From contig NZ_JH993797.1 in the NCBI RefSeq assembly GCF_000316115.1, positions 7,723,961-7,787,960 of the forward strand: a stretch of DNA of 64,000 nucleotides, read 5' to 3'. This document shows positions 24,834-34,350 of the stretch, piece after piece. This stretch comes from Leptolyngbya sp. PCC 7375 (GTDB lineage Bacteria; Cyanobacteriota; Cyanobacteriia; Phormidesmidales; Phormidesmidaceae). How positions within the stretch are numbered: the first letter of the stretch is position 1; every line of letters starts with the position of its first letter. The notes beneath the pieces are model-generated. The model did not search any database and was not told the origin of the DNA. It saw nothing but the letters and a program-made list of their open reading frames with translations. Both the position numbers and the translations under genes were made by a program.

Positions 24834-26699
24834 ATGTTCAGCAGCGATTTTGCCATGGATGCAGATGCAGCCTTGGAATTTGTTGATCGATTAGTCTATG
24901 CCAAGACAGAAAAACGACTTAATGACCTAGAACGTCAGGTTTTTCTGGGTTCGTGGCATGGAAAAACCTATGAGGAAATTTACCCGTTTAAGGCAGAATA
25001 CATTGAGAAGTCTGTCGGCTATCGACTTTGGCATAAACTCTCCGATGTTTTAGGGGAAAAGATTACTAAAAAACGCCTGAAAGGATGTGTTGAACGGGCA
25101 ATTAAACAACAGAAACAGATTGCCATTATTTATCGGCAACAAACGCCGGATGCTCAGATCGCTGAGATTTTGAGCCGGGCGGTTCAACCAGTAGGCCATT
25201 CTTTTTTAGCTAATTTAGATACGGTATCCAGTACAGGCGGTAGCTGGGCTAGCCAGCTGGAGGCAAAGCTGATCTGCTGTAGCCACTTTATTTTGGTGTT
25301 GTCATCTCAAATGGCGATGAGTGAGATGGTCATTGAGATTTTGCAACGCATTTGGGACCATCATGTCAGTTACTACAACCATAAACCGTGGTTGTTAGTG
25401 CTGCATGTATGTACGGAGTCACCATTTCCTTTAAATCATGACCTGCGTAATTATCTAGCGCAGGCTCGACAGTATAGCTGGGTGAAGCCCAACGATGAGC
25501 AACGACTAGTTCAAGATCTCGTACAAATTATTCAGGTTGGCAAACCGCCTATAGTGGGTACTGCTAAGGTTAGCTCAACAGAAAAAACAATTGAAAGTCC
25601 ATCATTATGTTCTGCTGGTGTAGAGCGGCCTGAACCCTCTCTCCCTGCCCCACGGCCTGTTGCAGATCCAGAGCTACCCAGGGGGCAAGTACGCCTGGCT
25701 TCTGCCTTTTACATTGAACGCAATCCTCAAGACGTGCTGTGTTATGAAGAAATTTTCAAACCTGGGGCTCTGATTCGCATTAAGGCCCCACGCCAGATGG
25801 GTAAGACATCTCTGATGGCTCGGATTTTGTCTAAAGCGCGCGAGCAGGGATATCAGACGATTCCCCTTAGCTTTCAGCATGCGGACCAGGAGATTTTCAA
25901 TAGCCTTGATAAGTTGCTGCGCTGGCTATGTGTGCGTGTTGCTCGCAAACTAAATCTTCCGCCTCGGCTAGAGGATTTTTGGACGGACACCTATGGCAGT
26001 AAGGATAACTGTACGGCTTATTTTGAGGACTATCTGCTGCCTGAAATTACCACACCTCTGGTGTTGGGGATGGATGAGGTTGATCGGGTGTTTCATTATG
26101 CCAACATTGTAGATGACTTTTTTGGACTATTGCGGGCCTGGTATGAAGAAGCGGGTTATGGCATAACAGGCAGCAGTCTTTGGGAAAAACTACGGTTAGT
26201 GGTGGTGCACTCGACGGAGGGCTATATTCCTCTGGATATTAACCAGTCGCCGTTTAACGTCGGTCTGCCCATTGAACTGCAGGATTTTAATCTAGACCAG
26301 GTGACCGATCTGGCCTGTCGTCACGGATTGAATTGGACAGCTGAGCAGCTTGAACAGCTGATGACGTTGATTGGTGGTCATCCGTATCTTGTGAGATTTG
26401 CGTTTTATCACATTGCTCAAAAGCGTCTCACCTGGACTCAGCTTTTAGAAAGTGCACCGACAGAATCTGGCATTTATGGTGACCATCTGCGCCGCCATTT
26501 GTGGGTTTTGCATCGTAATTCTGTTCTGGCTAATTCATTTAGCCAGGTGCTGGTTCGACATGAACCCGTTTGTCTGGAATCGGAATGTGCTTTCAAGCTT
26601 CACAGTCTTGGATTAGTAAAACTGGAAGGCAATGGCGTTGTTCCTCGCTTTGAATTGTATCGTCAGTACTTTAGTGGCCGTTTGAAGGTGATTGTCTAA
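24834..26699 (+). CDS. TIR-like/AAA ATPase protein with vWA-MoxR-associated N-terminal domain
   Basis: A 621-residue multidomain protein. Residues about 8-95 match the N-terminal helical domain found in cyanobacterial vWA-MoxR-associated proteins (ALEFVDRLVYAKTEKRLNDL). Residues about 95-245 look TIR-like (IAIIYRQQTPD, then GSWASQLEAKLICCSHFILVLSS). Residues about 275-570 are an AAA_35-type ATPase with Walker A RQMGKTSL and Walker B LVLGMDEVD. Such proteins are thought to act in signalling or conflict systems, with the ATPase as a switch and the TIR as a possible NAD-consuming or adaptor unit. Enzyme activity of this TIR is unproven. The true start may be the internal ATG at 24855. Confidence 0.78.
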   Translation: MFSSDFAMDADAALEFVDRLVYAKTEKRLNDLERQVFLGSWHGKTYEEIYPFKAEYIEKSVGYRLWHKLSDVLGEKITKKRLKGCVERAIKQQKQIAIIYRQQTPDAQIAEILSRAVQPVGHSFLANLDTVSSTGGSWASQLEAKLICCSHFILVLSSQMAMSEMVIEILQRIWDHHVSYYNHKPWLLVLHVCTESPFPLNHDLRNYLAQARQYSWVKPNDEQRLVQDLVQIIQVGKPPIVGTAKVSSTEKTIESPSLCSAGVERPEPSLPAPRPVADPELPRGQVRLASAFYIERNPQDVLCYEEIFKPGALIRIKAPRQMGKTSLMARILSKAREQGYQTIPLSFQHADQEIFNSLDKLLRWLCVRVARKLNLPPRLEDFWTDTYGSKDNCTAYFEDYLLPEITTPLVLGMDEVDRVFHYANIVDDFFGLLRAWYEEAGYGITGSSLWEKLRLVVVHSTEGYIPLDINQSPFNVGLPIELQDFNLDQVTDLACRHGLNWTAEQLEQLMTLIGGHPYLVRFAFYHIAQKRLTWTQLLESAPTESGIYGDHLRRHLWVLHRNSVLANSFSQVLVRHEPVCLESECAFKLHSLGLVKLEGNGVVPRFELYRQYFSGRLKVIV

Positions 26700-26767
26700 A
26701 GGGAATGGTCTGAAGCTGTGCTCAAAGAGATGACAGGCTTGTGTGTAAATGAGGGGGTGATATAGGT

Positions 26768-29700
26768 ATGAAATATAAAGTTGGAGGACATTTACCTCTG
26801 GATGCTCCAAGCTATATCGTGCGGGAAGCAGATGAGGCGCTTTATCAAGCATTGAAAGCGGGCGAGCTGTGTTATGTGTTTAACTCTCGCCAAATGGGGA
26901 AGACCAGTCTGCGGGTGCGTACGCTTTATCGTTTGCAACAGGTTGGTGTTGCCTGTGTTGCCATTGATCTGAACAAGATTGGTAGTCGAGATATTACGGC
27001 TCAACAGTGGTATGCCGGTATTATGCGGCGTTTAGTGACCAGTTTTGACCTGCCTGTAAATCTGCGTCAGTGGTTAAAAGAGTATGACTATCTATCACCG
27101 GTAAAGATCCTCAACGAGTTTATAGAACAGATATTGCTAGACAATGTTACCCAGCCAATTGTTATCTTTATTGATGAGATTGACAGCATGCGGCGCTTGC
27201 CGTTTGAGACCGATGATTTTTTTGCCTGTATTCGTTCTTGTCTCGATTCGGGGCAGCTAACGTTTGCGCTATTAGGGGTCACGACACCCTCTGATTTGAT
27301 TACAGATAAGTATTGCACTCCCTTTAATGTGGGACGGGCTATTGATCTGCATGGGTTTACGTTTCAAGAAGCTCGCACCTTAGCCAAGGGATTGGTTAAT
27401 GCTGAACGTCCGGAGGTGGTGCTGAAATGTATTTTGAACTGGACGGGGGGACAGCCGTTATTGACTCAGAAGCTGTGTCAGGTCGTTACGGCTGAGAATG
27501 AGCCAATTACGACAGGGCAAGAACGGCGCTATGTGGAAGTCTTGGTGGAAGCTCGCGTTTTGGATAACTGGGAAGTTCAGGATGAGCCACCCCACTTAAA
27601 GACAATTCGCGATCGCTTGCTAAATATTGAGAAACGAACGGGACCGTTATTACAGCTCTATGAGCGGATTCTCAAAGATAGGTATGTCTCTGCCGATGAC
27701 AGTAGTGAACAGTTAGAGCTGCAGCTAGCAGGACTAGTGGTAAAACGGGGTGAACAACTGCGTGTTTATAATCGGATTTATGCCACGGTCTTTAATAACC
27801 AATGGGTGCAACGGGTTTTGTCTAACGTTTACGAGGAGTTTATGAAAACTGTCTCTAAACAAGAGCAAAAACTTTTGTCCATGCTCAATGTCATGGAGGG
27901 CAAAGGATTTGACTATATCCTTAATGAGATTTTGAGTGATATCACCTTGAAAATGAGTGTGTTGTTGAGTGCCGACCGCACGACGATATTTTTCATTGAT
28001 CCAGAGAAAAATGAGCTGTGGTCCATTGAAGCCAATAGCGGTGATATCAAATACCCTACGATTAAGATTTTGACCAATGAGGCTAGTGCAGGCCAGCTGA
28101 CAGAATTTCAACAGTTTATTCAAGCTACTCAAGGGTCTGCTCGTGAAGCCGAGAACTATATTACGTATAATGATTTATTTTTTTCTTTGCCTCAATCTCA
28201 AGGGCATTTGATCGCTTTTGTTCATTTAGTGAATAAGCTCAAACTCTCCCATAACCCAACCGCCCCCTTAGAAGAACGCGTTGATTTGGTGGGCTTTAAC
28301 CAAGAAGATCAGGTGCAATTAAGGGACTATGCTGAACCGATTCAACGGATTTTAGAACAGTGTCATTACTGTTATCGTCTTACCCAGCGCATACAGACAT
28401 CTGAGGCACTGACGGAAGCGACAACATCTGTGTCCCAGAGTAGTCTCAATCCTGATGAAATTATTGGACGGGTGATTGATGCAGCCAAGCGATTGATGAA
28501 TGCGGATCGGGTGACTCTGTGGTTGGTTGACTCTGAAAGTCAAGAACTTTGGTCGAATATTCCCTTTGAAAATGGTGAGGTCAAAGAAATCCGCATTCCC
28601 ATTGGTCAGGGCTATGCAGGAATGGTGGCGCAAACGGGAGAACCTTTAAATATTGGCTTTGACCTATATGACCATCCTCAGTCTGAGCGGGCTAAGTTGA
28701 CGGATCGGCGGACAGGCTATCGTACCTGTAGTTTGCTGTGTATGCCGGTGTGCGATCGCAACGGCCAGCTCCTCGGCGTCACCCAACTGATCAATAAACG
28801 CCGCCAGGGTGATTTCCCTCCGTACGATCCCAGTACCTGGCCTGAGCCCCCTGCCTGTTTTCAGGCCAGTTTTGATATTACGAGCCAACAACATATGGAG
28901 GTCTTTAATACCCAGGTGGGTATCGCCCTGCAAAATGTTCAGTACTTTAATGAGCTGGAACGTCAGTCGGCCTATCCTCGTAATGTTGTCAGCAGAACCC
29001 TGGAGTTGTTAAATCAGGTCATGGACAAACAGGGTTTCGATGAGATTTTAGACACTACCCTGCGTTCTATTACCCTTAAATTGGGTCAGTCGTTGGGAGC
29101 CGATCGGACGACAATTTTTTTGTTTGACTCCGACCGTCAGGAATTTTGGTCCATCGTGGCAGAAACCGATAGCGAAGCCAATGATTTGGAAATTCGGGTA
29201 CCTCTCAACCAGGGCATTGTAGGAGAGGTTGCAGCCCACCATCGAATGATTAATATCCCCTACGACTTTTATGACGACCCACGTTCAGCCTTTGCCCAAG
29301 AGCAAGAGCTAAAAATAGGTTATCGAACGTACACGTTGCTATCTTTACCCTTGATCAATCATCGGGGTGAGTTGATTGCCGTGGTGCAGCTCTTGAACAA
29401 ATTATTGCCCTATTTGAACCCAAATTTACCCTTAGAAGAGCGCATTGATCGTCAGGGGTTTACGGCAGAGGCTATTGAAACTGTTAATGCTAGCTCCGCT
29501 GCCATTCAGATTATTCTGGAGAGCTTCTTTTCATACCATAAGACATCGCGGGGGCAGCGGGTGGCGGCCACGTTGATGGCGGCAGTGCGTTCCTGCGATT
29601 TTAATACGGCTGAGCCAGAGGAGATATTGGGACGAATTATTGATGCGGCTAAAGAATTAATGAGTGCAGATCGGGGCACATTGTGGTTGTTGGATTGCGA

Positions 29701-30166
29701 TCGCAATGAACTCTGGAGCCGCATCCAGTTTGATAATGGTCAGGTGGAAGAAATTCGACTCAAGATCGGTGAAGGATTTGCAGGAGAAGTGGCTAAAAGC
29801 CGTGAACCCTTAAACATTCCCTTTGACCTGTACGACCATCCGGCCTCTGAACGAGCAAGGAATACTGACGCTAGCAGCGGCTATCGTACCTGTAGTCTGC
29901 TGTGTATGCCAATTCTTAATCAAGATGGTGAGTTGATTGGTGTGACCCAGCTGATTAATAAACAGAAAGCAGGGCACTATCCTGAGTTGCCGCTGGTGTA
30001 CGACCAACCCGTGCCAGAATTGTATCGAACTAGTTTTGATGATAGCGATCAAAAGTGTCTCTATATTTTTAATAATCAGGTGGGAATGATCATTCAGAAC
30101 GCAGAGCTATTGGCTGCTGTACGACAACAGGAGCAGATTCTGAGAGAGAATTTGTCCAAGCAGTGA
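26768..30166 (+). CDS. AAA_35 ATPase with four GAF domains
   Basis: An 1132-residue cytoplasmic sensor. The N-terminal AAA domain (about 1-300) has Walker A NSRQMGKTSL and Walker B VIFIDEID and is related to the ATPase of the preceding gene, which lies 68 bp upstream. A winged-helix-like segment follows, then GAF domains at about 370-545, 560-710, 750-920 and 950-1110. GAF 1 resembles GAF 3, and GAF 2 resembles GAF 4 (TLWLVD and TLWLLD, then SGYRTCSLLCMP), so a two-GAF unit was duplicated. Relatives often end in a cyclase or kinase, but this one ends right after GAF 4 with no output domain. It probably binds a small ligand or nucleotide and signals through the AAA domain. Confidence 0.82.
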   Translation: MKYKVGGHLPLDAPSYIVREADEALYQALKAGELCYVFNSRQMGKTSLRVRTLYRLQQVGVACVAIDLNKIGSRDITAQQWYAGIMRRLVTSFDLPVNLRQWLKEYDYLSPVKILNEFIEQILLDNVTQPIVIFIDEIDSMRRLPFETDDFFACIRSCLDSGQLTFALLGVTTPSDLITDKYCTPFNVGRAIDLHGFTFQEARTLAKGLVNAERPEVVLKCILNWTGGQPLLTQKLCQVVTAENEPITTGQERRYVEVLVEARVLDNWEVQDEPPHLKTIRDRLLNIEKRTGPLLQLYERILKDRYVSADDSSEQLELQLAGLVVKRGEQLRVYNRIYATVFNNQWVQRVLSNVYEEFMKTVSKQEQKLLSMLNVMEGKGFDYILNEILSDITLKMSVLLSADRTTIFFIDPEKNELWSIEANSGDIKYPTIKILTNEASAGQLTEFQQFIQATQGSAREAENYITYNDLFFSLPQSQGHLIAFVHLVNKLKLSHNPTAPLEERVDLVGFNQEDQVQLRDYAEPIQRILEQCHYCYRLTQRIQTSEALTEATTSVSQSSLNPDEIIGRVIDAAKRLMNADRVTLWLVDSESQELWSNIPFENGEVKEIRIPIGQGYAGMVAQTGEPLNIGFDLYDHPQSERAKLTDRRTGYRTCSLLCMPVCDRNGQLLGVTQLINKRRQGDFPPYDPSTWPEPPACFQASFDITSQQHMEVFNTQVGIALQNVQYFNELERQSAYPRNVVSRTLELLNQVMDKQGFDEILDTTLRSITLKLGQSLGADRTTIFLFDSDRQEFWSIVAETDSEANDLEIRVPLNQGIVGEVAAHHRMINIPYDFYDDPRSAFAQEQELKIGYRTYTLLSLPLINHRGELIAVVQLLNKLLPYLNPNLPLEERIDRQGFTAEAIETVNASSAAIQIILESFFSYHKTSRGQRVAATLMAAVRSCDFNTAEPEEILGRIIDAAKELMSADRGTLWLLDCDRNELWSRIQFDNGQVEEIRLKIGEGFAGEVAKSREPLNIPFDLYDHPASERARNTDASSGYRTCSLLCMPILNQDGELIGVTQLINKQKAGHYPELPLVYDQPVPELYRTSFDDSDQKCLYIFNNQVGMIIQNAELLAAVRQQEQILRENLSKQ

Positions 30167-30772
30167 TGTCTCAAAGAAATAACTCAATATTTCAATATGT
30201 TTCGGAATGATTGAAATATGTCTTAACGTAATGTTTTGAGGTTCCTGGCCATTTCTTCCATAGGGCTAAAGACCCACTCTAACACTTAGGACTTTAGCCT
30301 CATGCTTTATTGCCTAAAGCTTGTTTAGATTTAGACTACTAATGTTGACCACAGGACTTATATACTGTCTGTTTTGCTGACTACAAGAATACTCTCAAAA
30401 TATATCCATAAAAACTGTTTTGAACTGTTGGAATAGTTGCTGTATGGCGACACCATCATCTTCACGCTAACTTTAAATAAAGTTTATGTGAGCTTTAAAA
30501 CCAGTTTTCATCCCTTTCCGTACTATCCATAGAAAATCTTTGATTTGTTGGACTATAAGGATAACGGTCTATATCTATGATGTTTTGAGAACAGTAATTC
30601 TAATGTATAGTTCTTGGGGAAGCGCTAAGCGGGACTTGTGTGGAGATTCCAGGCATTAACTGGTCTCTGATTATTTGAGGTTTGGGAATAAGTTAGGTTT
30701 AAGACAGTATTCAGTGTTTTTTCATATTCACGAGATATTTTAAGGAGAGGTCATTTTGACCTAGCAAGAATC
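30167..30772. other. AT-rich intergenic region, 606 bp, no gene seen
   Basis: No supported reading frame, tRNA-like fold or repeat was recognised. AAGGAGAGG near 30742-30750 is a good Shine-Dalgarno but stands about 22 bp from the ATG of the next gene, too far for normal use. Confidence 0.4.
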
Positions 30773-31996
30773 ATGCTTGGTAAGCTGATGCGATCTACCG
30801 CAGCCAGAGTTTTACTGACTACTTTGGTCTGTTTGTTGTGTGTTGTTAGCTCATCTTTATTGCCGAGTGCGTCAGCACATAATTTAGGGCAAAGCTATGT
30901 CTACTTTCAAATTAGGGAAGATGCTGTCTCGACACGGGTAGAAATGCCCGTTAAGGAATTAGATGAGGTACTTGAGCTGGGACTTGCTAGTAAAAAGAAG
31001 GTTCGTAGAGGAGATATTGAACCTCATATAGAGGAGATTAGAGCCTATGTAGATGAACATCTAACCCTTGACTGTTCTCCTCTGGCATGTAATCTTACAT
31101 TCCAAGAGTATGGATTCCTGAACACCACATTTGCCCAGTTTCTGACGCTTGAGTATACCTTAGAGGGTTTTCAGAATACGCCTGAGGCTATTGATGTTAC
31201 GTACGATGTGATTCTAGAGCAATTACCGCAGCATACAAATATGTTGCTGGTGGAAGAAAACTGGATGACCGGAACCTTTCAAAATGAGTCTACGCCGCTA
31301 ATGATATTTAGGCAACCGGGGCAGACTCAGACTTTAGATCTAACATCCGGTAGTCTGTGGCAGGGCTTCTCGGCGGTCGTTCATCTTGGGGTAATACACA
31401 TCGTAGAAGGTATTGACCACGTTCTCTTTTTAGTTGCTTTATTGCTGCCATCGGTGTTGAGGCGACGAGACGATTCAATGTGGCAGCCAGTGGGCAAGTT
31501 TTCAACTGCGTTGGTGTACATTTTCAAGATTGCTACGGCCTTTACGATTGCCCACAGTATTACGCTCTGTCTGGCTACATTACAGATTGTACAAGTGCCT
31601 TCTCGCATAGTGGAGTCTATTATTGCGGCGTCCATTGGTCTCGCTGCGGTGGATATTTTTTATCCCATCTTTCGGGGACGCTCATGGTTAATCATTTTTC
31701 TCTTTGGGTTATTCCATGGATTTGGATTTGCCGATGTGCTGGCAGAATTAGGGGCGACCAGTCAAAATGCGGCCCTATCCTTGTTTGGATTTAACCTGGG
31801 TGTGGAAATTGGGCAATTGATGATTATTGCCGTCGTCTTTCCAGTGCTCTATTTGTTGCGAAACCAACAATTTTATCCAAATTTTGTCATGAAAACAGGA
31901 GCTTCGATGCTAGGGGTAATGTCACTCTATTGGTTTATAGAACGGGCGTTTGATGTCAATATTCGAGTTTTACCAGTGCTACAGGGCCTGTTTTAG
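30773..31996 (+). CDS. HupE/UreJ family membrane protein
   Basis: A 407-residue protein with a signal peptide (about 1-36, ending SASA before HNLGQSYV), an extracytoplasmic domain of about 170 residues, and a C-terminal HupE/UreJ-type membrane domain with about six helices. The hallmark is HIVEGIDHVLFLVALL with downstream TAFTIAHSITL and LFGLFHGFGFA. HupE/UreJ proteins are linked to nickel or metal uptake for hydrogenase or urease, but this long form is widespread and its cargo is not established. No nickel-enzyme genes are nearby. The His/Asp residues in membrane motifs suggest metal handling. Confidence 0.82.
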   Translation: MLGKLMRSTAARVLLTTLVCLLCVVSSSLLPSASAHNLGQSYVYFQIREDAVSTRVEMPVKELDEVLELGLASKKKVRRGDIEPHIEEIRAYVDEHLTLDCSPLACNLTFQEYGFLNTTFAQFLTLEYTLEGFQNTPEAIDVTYDVILEQLPQHTNMLLVEENWMTGTFQNESTPLMIFRQPGQTQTLDLTSGSLWQGFSAVVHLGVIHIVEGIDHVLFLVALLLPSVLRRRDDSMWQPVGKFSTALVYIFKIATAFTIAHSITLCLATLQIVQVPSRIVESIIAASIGLAAVDIFYPIFRGRSWLIIFLFGLFHGFGFADVLAELGATSQNAALSLFGFNLGVEIGQLMIIAVVFPVLYLLRNQQFYPNFVMKTGASMLGVMSLYWFIERAFDVNIRVLPVLQGLF

Positions 31997-32055
31997 GGTG
32001 GCTAGGGTGGTGAAGCATTATTTTTTAAGACGGTAAGTTGGCAAACAGGTTTTCC

Positions 32056-33162
32056 ATGGTTTCTTTGGCGCAAGCTAGCACGGTTGATAACGTCGTTATG
32101 GCTTCTATGTCACCGTTACAAACGCTGATACTCACGGTAGAGGATACCCGACGAATTGTTGAGTATGTGGGTTTAGATGCTCTGATGGATGAGACGATTA
32201 CTCGCCTCACCCAGGCATTTGAAAACTTCGATCCTGCAAAAACTGTGGTACCCGTGCGTACTGGGTTTAGCTATGAGCAGCCCCATGTGGGTTTAGTGGA
32301 ATGGATGCCGCTATTCGAAAAGCATCGTCAGATTGTGGTCAAAGCGGTGGGATATCATCCCCAGAATCCGAGCTTGCATAACCTACCGACGGTCCTTTCC
32401 ACGGTTTCTGCCTATGATCCGGTGTCGGGGCATTTGTCTGCGGTGATTGATGGTACATTTCTGACGGCATTGAGGACGGGAGCGGCATCTGCGATCGCAA
32501 CCCAACTCCTAGCCTCAGCCAACAGTCAAGTCCTTGGCCTGATTGGTGCAGGAGCCCAAGCCGTTACACAACTCCATGGTCTTTCTCGCTGCTTTGATCT
32601 TAAGCAGGTGTTCATTTTCGATAGCGATCCAGCCGTGAGTCAATCATTTGCTGAGCGTGTGGCATGTTTGGAGTTAGACCCTTTAGAGATTTGCCAGGCA
32701 GACGTTGCTGATATTGTTGCCGCAGCTGATATCCTCTGCACAGCAACGTCAGTGGATGTGAATGATGGACCGGTCTTTCCCGATCAAAATCTGAAACCCT
32801 GGCTGCACATTAACGCAGTGGGGGCTGATTTTCCTGGTAAGTTTGAGGTACCCTTAAGTCTTTTAGAGCGCAGTTTTGTGTGTCCTGATTTTCGAGATCA
32901 GGCCATTCGCGAAGGCGAATGTCAACAGTTTAAGAACCTGAAGCAGATTGGAGCTGAGCTATCTAACGTAGTAAAGCATCCAGCCCAGTATCGTCACCAT
33001 CAGCAACAGACCAGTGTCTTTGATTCCACCGGATTTGCCCTTGAGGATCAGGTGGCCATGAATATGCTGCTGGACTACGCAACTGAGCTGCAGGTCGGCA
33101 CCTTAGTTGAGCTAGAAAGCGCCACCGCTGAGGTCAAAAATCCCTACAGTTTTGTCCTGTAA
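32056..33162 (+). CDS. Ornithine cyclodeaminase family protein
   Basis: A 368-residue NAD-dependent enzyme of the ornithine cyclodeaminase/mu-crystallin family. The dinucleotide fold is marked by LGLIGAGAQAVTQL, preceded by the GTFLTALRTGAASAIAT signature; HINAVGADFPGKFE is also typical. It would convert ornithine to proline plus ammonia, or act on a related diamino acid such as lysine. It is placed directly before a prolyl oxidase and prolyl-AMP ligase, and most probably supplies proline for the starter unit. Start is uncertain: ATG 32056 is used, and an internal ATG at 32098 is possible. Confidence 0.85.
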   Translation: MVSLAQASTVDNVVMASMSPLQTLILTVEDTRRIVEYVGLDALMDETITRLTQAFENFDPAKTVVPVRTGFSYEQPHVGLVEWMPLFEKHRQIVVKAVGYHPQNPSLHNLPTVLSTVSAYDPVSGHLSAVIDGTFLTALRTGAASAIATQLLASANSQVLGLIGAGAQAVTQLHGLSRCFDLKQVFIFDSDPAVSQSFAERVACLELDPLEICQADVADIVAAADILCTATSVDVNDGPVFPDQNLKPWLHINAVGADFPGKFEVPLSLLERSFVCPDFRDQAIREGECQQFKNLKQIGAELSNVVKHPAQYRHHQQQTSVFDSTGFALEDQVAMNMLLDYATELQVGTLVELESATAEVKNPYSFVL

Positions 33163-33192
33163 TCTACCCACATCTCGCCCCCAAGATTTGTC

Positions 33193-34341
33193 ATGGATTT
33201 TTCCTGGTCAGACGAACAACTCGCTTTTAAGAATCGTGTCATTCAGTTTTCGCAAGAGCACCTCAATGGTGACATGGTTGAGCGCGACTATCATGGCAAA
33301 TTTTCCTGGGAGAACTGGAAAAAATGTGCTGAGTTTGGCATTCAAGGCATGTGTATGCCGGAAGAATACAGCGGATCACCTGCGCTGGACATTATGACAG
33401 CGGTGCTGGCGATGGAAGCCCTCGGCTATGGCTGTGAGGATAATGGCCTTACCCTGGGTCTGAATGCCCAGATGTGGACGGTGCAGATTCTTTTGCAGCA
33501 GTTTGGTACTGATGATCAAAAGCAGCGATATTTACCACGGCTATGTCGAGGCGAGTGGATCGGTGTCCATGCCCTATCTGAACCCAATGCTGGGTCGGAT
33601 GTTTATAGTCTAAAGACCCATGCCCAAAAGTGTGACGGTGGCTATATTCTCAACGGCAGTAAAAAGTTTGTCACCTGTGCTCCTATCTGTGATTTGGCCC
33701 TCGTGTTTGCCACCATTGATCCAAGTTTAGGCAAGTGGGGGGTGACTGCTTTTCTGGTGGAGCGTGCAGCGGCGGGTTTTTCCACGGGGCCAGTAAAGGA
33801 CAAAATGGGTTTGCGTACGGTGCCGTTTGGAGAGATTTTCTTCGAAGATTGTTTTGTGCCTGAAGAAGATCGTCTGGGGCCAGAAGGAGCCGGGTTTAGT
33901 TTCTCCCATAGTTCGCTGGAGTATGACCGTTGTTTTAACCTGGCCAGCGAGCTAGGCACCATGGAGCGTCAGCTAGAGAAGACCGTTGAGTATGCCAAAG
34001 TGAGGGAGCAGTATGGTCAACCCATTGGTAAGTTTCAGGCCGTGTCGAATCGGGTGGCTGATATGAAACTGCGGCTGGAGACAGCTCGACTGTTGCTTTA
34101 TAAGGTGGCTTGGTTAAAAGAACGCGGGCAGTCTGCCATGCTTGAGGCGGCATTGCTCAAACTGTATCTGAGCGAATGTTTTGTGGCATCAGGGTTAGAT
34201 GCGGTGCGGATCCATGGCGGTAATGGCTATCTCACGGAGTATGGGGTGGAACGAGATTTACGGGACGCCATTGGCGGGGTGATTTATGCGGGCACCTCGG
34301 ATATTCAGCGCAACATTATTGCGCGTTCATTGGGATTGTAG
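33193..34341 (+). CDS. Acyl-CoA dehydrogenase-like flavoenzyme, probable prolyl-carrier-protein oxidase (PltE/AnaB type)
   Basis: A 382-residue FAD enzyme with HALSEPNAGSD, NGSKKFVTC and the C-terminal RIHGGNGYLTEYGVERDLRDA of acyl-CoA dehydrogenases. The usual catalytic Glu in YEGTS is Ala here (YAGTSDIQ). A Glu in SSLEYDR lies where isovaleryl-CoA dehydrogenase and AnaB-type oxidases keep their base. In such systems the enzyme oxidises proline bound to a carrier protein, to dehydroproline or pyrrole-2-carboxyl. The adjacent adenylating enzyme and free carrier protein support that role over fatty-acid oxidation. It ends 9 bp before the next start. Confidence 0.85.
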   Translation: MDFSWSDEQLAFKNRVIQFSQEHLNGDMVERDYHGKFSWENWKKCAEFGIQGMCMPEEYSGSPALDIMTAVLAMEALGYGCEDNGLTLGLNAQMWTVQILLQQFGTDDQKQRYLPRLCRGEWIGVHALSEPNAGSDVYSLKTHAQKCDGGYILNGSKKFVTCAPICDLALVFATIDPSLGKWGVTAFLVERAAAGFSTGPVKDKMGLRTVPFGEIFFEDCFVPEEDRLGPEGAGFSFSHSSLEYDRCFNLASELGTMERQLEKTVEYAKVREQYGQPIGKFQAVSNRVADMKLRLETARLLLYKVAWLKERGQSAMLEAALLKLYLSECFVASGLDAVRIHGGNGYLTEYGVERDLRDAIGGVIYAGTSDIQRNIIARSLGL

Positions 34342-34350
34342 GAGGTGGAT

